Shown here in pieces: positions 57,832 to 64,000 of a stretch of 64,000 bases of DNA. The DNA comes from Microplitis mediator. Its lineage: Eukaryota > Arthropoda > Insecta > Hymenoptera > Braconidae. Where the stretch lies: NCBI RefSeq assembly GCF_029852145.1, contig NC_079976.1:7440001-7504000 (forward strand). Direction: 5' to 3'. Below the pieces are notes generated by a model, which had not been told where the DNA came from, ran no database searches, and worked only from the letters and a program-made list of their open reading frames with translations. The translations under genes and the position numbers were made by a program. Each line of letters opens with the position of its first letter. The stretch's first letter is position 1.

Positions 57832-59544
57832 TTACTGAAGAACGCAACATTTGCACTTGGGCTTTTTCTTGAGAGTCACGTGCTCTACTTGAGACGCATC
57901 TCCAGGACCCTGTGCTGTCACTCTGCTGACCTCCACGGTCGCCGTGCTCGTTGTTGAACCGACCTGATAAAAAAATAAACAAACAAACAAGAATTAGTAA
58001 AATATAAATATTTAATTGTGTATTAAAATAAATAAATAAACTCTGGTGGATCCATATTACGAGAATTTACCGCAGTTTGCCGTAATTTACCATAAATTAC
58101 GGCATCCTCACGACAAATTTGCCACAATTGGCGGTAATTTACAGTAATGTACCGTATTTTACAGCGAATACGGGTATTAGCGGTATTTTTAACCGTAAAC
58201 ACCGTATGCTTTTTTATTTTTACAGTTTTTGCAGTGCAATTCTTCACTTTAAGGTAAAATACCACATGCTTGACATAATTTTAAGATAAATTACCGTCAT
58301 ATTAGTGCAAATTTTCGGTACAAGTACCGTACTTTCGCAGCAACAATACCGTGCGTTTACTGTAAATTACGGTATTCTACTGCAAAATATCGTAATTTTA
58401 CGGTAAATTGCAGTACCGTGCTGCATTCTTACCGTAAATTACGATATTCTACTGCAGAATACTGCATTTTATCGTAAATTGCAGTATCATACCGCAGAAT
58501 ACCGTATTTTTACCATAAATTGCAGTACCATGCCGTATGCTTGTCGTAAATTATGGTATTCTACTGCAGAATACCGTATTTTTGCGGTAAATTGCATTAC
58601 CGTGCCCCCTTCTTACTGTAAATTACAGTATTATACTGCAGAATACCGCATTTTTACCATAAATTGCGGTATGATACCGCAGAATACCGTATTTTTACCG
58701 TACATTGCAGTACTATACCGTATTCTTGCCGTAAATTACGATATTCTACTGCAGAATACCGTATTTTTACGGTAATTCGCAGTACCGTGCCGCCTTCTTA
58801 CTGTAAATTACAGTCTTATACTGCAGGATACCGCATTTTTACCGTAAATTGCAGTGCCATACCGTATTCTTGCCGTAAATTGCAGTACCGTGGCGCATTC
58901 TTACCGTAAATTACGGTATTATTAATTCAGAATATCGTATTTTTGCCGTAAATTACTGGATTCTACTGAAAAATACCGTAATTATTCCGAATAGGCAAAT
59001 TACGATCATTTACCGTAATTCAGATCCACTAGGGAATAAATAAAACAATATTAGTAATCCCGAAAATGTAAAGTGTGTTGTGTGTGTGTCCAGTATATTT
59101 ATTTCTAGTCTCTAATACGCGTGATGATGTGAAATGTCAAAGATGGAATAGATCAGTGTCTTGAGCGTGCACCTTTTTCTCAAGGTTGGAAAGGAGAGTT
59201 TAAACAACCAAGTTTATTTCGCACGGCTGTTCGTTAGTGGATAATGGAAATGACGTTGTGTCACCTTCTCGCTAACGGGCTGCTTATTGACGTTGGAATT
59301 CACGTTCCCATGGAGGTTCCCATTCCCTTGATTCGTCCGTTCGGATGTTGATGTGTTCAGCAGTGGACTGGTACTTGAATCATGGTCATCAATTGCTTTA
59401 CCATCACATCCTGGTAATGGGGGTGCAGTTTGACCTGGTGTTGGAGTTATAGGTTTTCCGCCTTTTATCAGTTCTACTATCTCGTCTGCTTCTCGGGATA
59501 AATCTCCGTCTGGCCTAAATGGATTGTCCCATCCACTATCCGTA
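57832..59544 (-). CDS. CaaX-tail protein, last two coding exons (5' part outside view)
   Basis: Exons 59544-59265 and 57963-57832 on the minus strand join in phase 0 (GAGAAG|GTGACA donor, TTTATCAG acceptor) to give the last 136 residues of a protein. The first exon opens mid-gene after TTGATTTTAG with one leading base and encodes WDNPFRPDGDLSREADEIV, LIKGGKPITPTP and an Asn/Ser-rich part. The last exon ends KKKPKCKCCVLQ: a lysine cluster, neighbouring cysteines and a CaaX box (CVLQ), as in proteins lipidated for plasma-membrane attachment. The ending recalls paralemmins, but that is only a suggestion. If the donor is not used, the frame continues 17 codons to TAA at 59214, giving a tail without cysteines. 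No upstream exon was found before the window ends. Confidence 0.6.
58042..59033. mobile_element. TIR element with CGGTAAATTACCG tandem array, in the CaaX gene intron
   Basis: Ends CTAGTGGATCTGAATTACGG-type (right, complement) and CTGGTGGATCCATATTACG (left) are inverted. Between them lies about 900 bases of degenerate units built on TACCGTAAATTACGGTA and CTACTGCAGAATACCGTA, with a basic period near 65-70 bases and a higher-order period near 180. The unit is itself palindromic. Open frames through it are by-products of the repeat. Confidence 0.75.
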
Positions 59545-60150
59545 CTAAAATCAAATGATAAACATTATTATTATATATTGTAAGAAAACTTGACAAAAAA
59601 CATTTTATATACAGTTACGGATACTTAAAATTAGGGCAGAGTACACAAGTCAATTTCCTACTAGTATTCAGCTCCCTTATATATTTTATTAACTATAATA
59701 TTATTTTCAAATAGATTTTATATTTCTTACCAACTAGATAAATTTATTGCCAAGTCTATTAAATTGTAATTTTAGAAAAAAAATTAGAAATGTCTGACTA
59801 CCCGTGTAAGCCAATCAGGAATATTGTCTGGTATTTTTGAAAAATAAGTATATTTCAGAGAAAAAAAGCGCAAGTATTGGAAAAATCATATCGCATCCCT
59901 AGCATTTGCAGACTGTGCTTTCGAGGTACAAATTTTTCATAAATTCACGGGAAAATTGTTACAATTTTTTTCAGAACTTTTCGTGATTTATGCAAATTAT
60001 TCTCGTCTGAAATACTATAGAGAAAAAAAATTTGATTGGAGGTAAATATTCTTAATTTAAGAAAATTTTTTTGAAAACCTCAATTTTCTTGGATAATGTA
60101 GAAATCTCCTGATGAAGACAAATTCTCTTTGTTCAAGATTTTTTTCTGTG
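59545..60150. other. Intronic or intergenic AT-rich DNA
   Basis: Upstream of the CaaX-gene exon and presumably part of its intron. I see no exon or repeat end. Confidence 0.35.
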
Positions 60151-60362
60151 TATGGTGTCATAATAAAGCCGGGCCATAGTGGCCATCTAGCAGAAATTGA
60201 AATGAACACACGAAAAACTACTATGGCCATAGTAACATTGACGATTATATCACACATTACTGTAGCCATTGCAAATTTTACTGAGACCTTAGTAATTTCT
60301 CATGTGTTCATTTCAATTTCTGTTAGATGGCCACCATGGCCCGGCTTTATTGTGACACCATA
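60151..60362. mobile_element. 212-bp hairpin MITE
   Basis: Inverted arms of about 75 bases: TATGGTGTCATAATAAAGCC and GGCCATCTAGCAGAAATTG on the left, CAATTTCTGTTAGATGGCC and GGCTTTATTGTGACACCATA on the right. Open frames on both strands are shadows of the palindrome. Confidence 0.75.
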
Positions 60363-60430
60363 TCATTTCAAACGAGAAAAATTTCTCCATGTACATAAAG
60401 AAAATCTATACTGACATTCTAATACGTCGT

Positions 60431-60797
60431 CCCTGATTAAACAACTGAATTCGACCGAATTAAAAATTTTAATTCTGTTATATTCTATCGAATTCTGCAA
60501 AACAGAATTCAACTGAATTGAAAATTTGAATTTGAATTAAACAGAATAAAACCGATTTAAAAATTTCAAATTCGTTTTAATTTAGTTCAATTCGGATTCA
60601 GAACCAGAAATTGGAGAATTATTTTTGAATTAAACAGAATTAAACCGAATAGAATAATTTAAATTCGTTTTAATTTGGACAAATTCTGGTTTTCCTGCCG
60701 AATTAGACAGAATTCATTTTTAAGTTAGGTACCGAATTAACAGAATTTATTTGAATTAAATAGAATTAAAAATTTAATTCAGTTGTTTAATCAGGGG
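60431..60797. mobile_element. MITE with CCCTGATTAAACAACTGAAT ends
   Basis: The left end CCCTGATTAAACAACTGAAT is mirrored by ATTCAGTTGTTTAATCAGGG on the right. The interior is a run of GAATTAAACAGAATTAAA-type units. Non-coding. AATCAGGG-type ends near 11890 and 32580 may be relatives. Confidence 0.65.
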
Positions 60798-62084
60798 TAT
60801 CCCACAAAATTTGACATTTTCACTTGTTTTGAAAAATGGAATCATTGTAACAATGTGCAGCTTATGTCAAAATTTCACAGGTCAAATTGTTAATTTACTA
60901 TTTTTAAATAAATATTTTAATATGTCGTATCCCATATTCGCAAAAGTTCAGTCACGCTTAACATTTTCAATTTTAAGTTAATTTTAAGGAAGTAATTAAC
61001 GACATCAGTAAGGTAGATAATTATGCATAATTTTTGACTCTTCTTACAGCATATAATTCAAAATTATTTATTTACTACAAATGCCTGTATTTTATGAAAA
61101 ACATGAAAATAAATTTGTAGTTTATTCCAATGTAAACATATTACAAGTAATTTTCTTTGCCGACCGTGAAACGTTTTTATCGTCTCCTGAAAAATTTCCC
61201 AAATGTGGGATACGACGTATTAGAATGGCAGTATCGAAATACTTCTTGCTGTTTGATTAACAATTTTTGGAACTTGAATTCTAATTTTGATGCATTCTTC
61301 CGTATCAAAATATTTGAAAATACGACCTTTCATTCACTAGATAAGTTTTCATTTACGTGCTTAATCACCTTGTTAAAAAAAAGTTTGATTCATTATAATT
61401 AAATTCCCAGCGCCATCAGTCGAAAGTTAAAAGAAAATAGTTTTATTAAATATGTAATTTAAAAATTAACAGTTATTTCGTTATAAATAATTGTATGTAT
61501 GATGACGTGATGAAAAAGAATGATAGTTACATTAATTACAGCTATTGAAGAAAGCGGTTCTCATTCGAACATAACCTTTATTTTATACATTAATCCTCAT
61601 TATATCATTGAATTATCTTTAATAAGTTTTATAATGCTATTTTTAAAATAGTTTATATTTATGTTTATTGATTGGCATAAAAAAAAATTAATTTTGTTTA
61701 ATTTTCAATTATTTATTTTCAAGGCGTGCCTAAATTGTGAGTATAAAAAATTACATAAGTGTACATAATTACGTCTCAATGACCGTGACATTAAACCGGC
61801 ATTGAATCGAGTCTAATTGTGTACTTGCAAGTATATAGTGAAAAGTAAATGAAAACGATATATGAACTTGTATCTGGTTACGTCAGCTCACTATACACTT
61901 ATGTACTTTATATTTATATAAGTATTGTCTAGGTGTACAAGTATTAGTGTGATAATTAAGAGACAATTTGTATTTTTTTTTCTATTCTTCTCATTGTTGC
62001 GCTCGGCTTAATTGGAGTAACAAGGAAATGGGAACCGGCGACAAATAAAGGGTTAGGAAATTAAAAAAGAAGTTTTTTTTTTAC
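60798..62084. other. AT-rich DNA, nothing seen
   Basis: No gene or repeat end identified; an 81-codon open frame at 61157-61402 has no recognisable domain. A palindromic-looking patch with GTACTTGCAAGTAT lies at about 61820. Confidence 0.35.
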
Positions 62085-62197
62085 TACACTGTAAAAAAAA
62101 CGGGGTAAGTCCAGGCGGTGTAGGTGTTAAAATTTTTGGTGTTAAATTTCAACAATGAAAGCGGTGTTAAAATAACGGCGTCGAAGATGTAAATATT

Positions 62198-62422
62198 TTT
62201 TTCTCACCTCCGGGCGGAAAGCGTCAACTTTCGTCCCGCTGTGCAAAACGAAGTTGCCGCTTTCCGCCTCCGTCGAGGAGAAAAATAGTATACACTCCTC
62301 GGGAAGTAAATAAGAAAGCCTCAGACCACATGTTTGTTGACCTCGGCTTCGCCTCGGCCAACAATTACATGTGATCTGAGACATTTCTTACTTTACTTCC
62401 CTAGGTGTGTAATATACTATTA
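62198..62422. mobile_element. GC-rich hairpin MITE, copy 2
   Basis: Relative of 3746-3945: GCGGAAAGCGTCAACTTTCG, then CGGCTTCGCCTCGGCCAAC and the shared end GTGTGTAATATACTAT. An 80-codon minus-strand frame crosses it but is only a product of the hairpin. Confidence 0.6.
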
Positions 62423-62605
62423 CCGGTGTTAAAAAAATTTCCCTGTGTTAAAATATTTAACTTTGTGAATATTTTTACTTACTCGATCACTACAGTTAAG
62501 CAGAGTTTTTATTAATTAATTAAGTTATTGGTGATTAAAATGGTGGGTGTTAAATTGTGTAATTTTCAAGTAAATTACGTATAACATAAATAATTATTTA
62601 AATAA

Positions 62606-63084
62606 GTAGGGGTGGAAGGGGCAAAGTAGGCCTCTGGGGGCAAAGTGAGCCCCTCAAAATTTTCTATACGTCAATAAATTCGGACGGATAATAAGCTTAT
62701 CGAAATTTCTTATATAATGAGGACTAAAATAGACCAACAAAACTGTTCATTAAATATAATTTATTAAGAAAGTTGAAGGTAATAAAATTACATTTTGTAG
62801 TTATGTCACAGCAGACTATTAAAATGATTTTTATATTATTAAAATACAATTATTATATAGTTATTTGCAAATATCACACGTGTAAAGAATAAAAAATATA
62901 AAATCCGAAATTTTTGGGAGGGCCCACTTTGCCCCTAATTTTCGATTTTTCAATTTTAATGGACGCGGCATAATGAAGTGAAAATAAGTATCAAGGATCA
63001 AAAAAGAAGTAAACGCGTAAAAAAAATTAACGATGTTATAATTATTTTCCTTAAAGGGCCCACTTTACCTCCCTCTCCCCTATA
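62606..63084. mobile_element. GGGGCAAAGTGGGCCCC-ended MITE, copy 2
   Basis: Same orientation and order as 5949-6580 (GGGGCAAAGT(A/G)GG, AATTCGGACG, TAAACGCGTAAAAAA, GGGCCCACTTT) but about 150 bases shorter, having lost a central segment and the ATT microsatellite. Confidence 0.6.
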
Positions 63085-63297
63085 TAGGAAAATTGAAATT
63101 TCCTTCAGATAATATTCATTTAATTTTTATATTTTTTTATATATAATGTATTTTTTTTCTAATTTCTATACGTGGAATTTTATTTTTCACACCGATTTAA
63201 CACCGGTATTTTAACACCGCCAAATTACACTGCCTACACCGGTGTTATTTCATTTTAACACCGCGTGATGTTAAATTAAGTCGATTTTTACAGAGTA

Positions 63298-64000
63298 ATT
63301 TGAAATGTGTTAATGTTAATTAACACACCTTAGAGGTCAATTTCTGTTATCAGTTTAACCACTCCCAGCATCCGCAGGTGCAATAAAAACAAATACGCTC
63401 ATAAGTGGATGTGTATTTTTTATATTTTATCTCATTGCCACTCCTTTTATACTGACCATTGATTTATATATTTTTTTTTTTTGTTTAACTTTTTTTTTTC
63501 TCCTCAATCAATGACATTAATTCATTACTTCCTTTCTATTTTATTATTCTCAATCTTTTATCTTTCCAAGGACTTTTTGTGTCGGAATGTGATGAGATTG
63601 TAATAGAACTGAAAAAAATGATAGGGTAACGGTAAAATAAATATGATCGATATTGCGGATTTAAAAAAAATATTTTTTGTTTCAAATGATTCTTCTTTAT
63701 GCATAAGCAAAATGTAGATTTCAATTAATGTAAAAATCAATTATGCAAAAATACTTTAAGTGTCACGTAAAAGTTAAGTTATGCAAAAATATTCAACGTA
63801 TACTTTTACGTCATAATTTTTTAAATGTTTTTAACCGCAAGAAGTAATAAAAAATTTTGTTTTTTGAATAAATGGTACTTAAAGATTGAAGCATAAAACG
63901 TTGGGTTTGAAGATAAAAAGTACATAATACGACACAGATTTGAAAAGCCAAGGGGTTGAAGACCTTGCAAACAATCGCATGAGGGTAGTTGGCCTCTTTT
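63298..64000. other. AT-rich DNA, nothing seen
   Basis: No gene is visible to the end of the window. A CpG-containing patch at 63355-63400 has no assignable function. Confidence 0.35.

Larger units (their letters stand above)
62085..63297. mobile_element. TACACTG-ended TIR element with two nested MITEs
   Basis: Left end TACACTGTAAAAAAAACGG and right end TTTTTACAGAGTA, with GGTGTTAAA/TTTAACACC motifs inside both. Same family as 102-1793. It contains the GC-rich hairpin MITE (62198-62422) and a GGGGCAAAG element (62606-63084). Confidence 0.6.

Noticed and set aside
58479..58909. Plus-strand frames with repeated TAEYRIFT-type units
   Set aside because: Products of the CGGTAAATTACCG tandem array; no start, domain or splice context.
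1..64000. CRISPR arrays, bacterial operons, riboswitches, rRNA
   Set aside because: Spliced genes and transposon content show eukaryotic DNA; no regularly spaced identical repeats with unique spacers were found.

Overview
This window is AT-rich animal nuclear DNA. Intron-containing genes, an arthropod RR-type cuticle protein, a metazoan cobalamin-processing gene and dense small inverted-repeat transposons point to an insect. A hymenopteran, perhaps a parasitoid wasp, is my best guess, from the style of the LINE fragments and the base composition; the lineage is inference. No prokaryotic operon, CRISPR array or rRNA is visible.

Layout. 1-25 kb: essentially gene-free and built of nested transposon remnants: TACACTG-ended elements, a GC-rich hairpin MITE, a 'GGGGCAAAGTGGGCCCC' family, and three long foldback elements at 15.2, 19.4 and 22.6 kb. 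It also has one damaged tRNA-like gene and a weak promoter plus signal-peptide mini-ORF at 12.7 kb. 25.7-36.7 kb (minus): a complete three-exon MMADHC (cblD) gene whose second intron, 8.2 kb, is packed with transposons. 36.7-40.3 kb: the intergenic region shared with the next, divergent gene. 40.3-45.0 kb (plus): a three-exon gene fusing an N-terminal CCHH zinc finger and an acidic linker to a 5-hydroxyisourate hydrolase (HIUase/transthyretin-like) domain. 45.4-46.0 kb (plus): a second, stand-alone HIUase with an intron at the same place. 46.1-48.7 kb (minus): a three-exon RR cuticular protein with a glycine-rich tail, convergent with and nearly touching the HIUase. 49-57.7 kb: repeats, an unexplained coding-like patch at 51 kb and a GC-richer promoter-like patch at 55.3 kb. 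57.8-59.5 kb (minus): the last two exons of a gene whose product ends in a CaaX-type Cys-rich tail; its 5' exons are not in view. 59.5-64 kb: more MITEs.

Biology. MMADHC directs cobalamin to its two cofactor forms, and the stand-alone HIUase carries out the step after uricase in urate breakdown. The fused copy keeps the core active-site residues of HIUase but has lost the usual C-terminal YRG(S/T) ending, so it may have been recruited to another role. Nearly identical inverted repeats of about 680 bp lie in the first introns of MMADHC and of the fusion gene, flanking their shared upstream region. All exon boundaries were read by eye from splice sites and reading frame; no transcript evidence was available.
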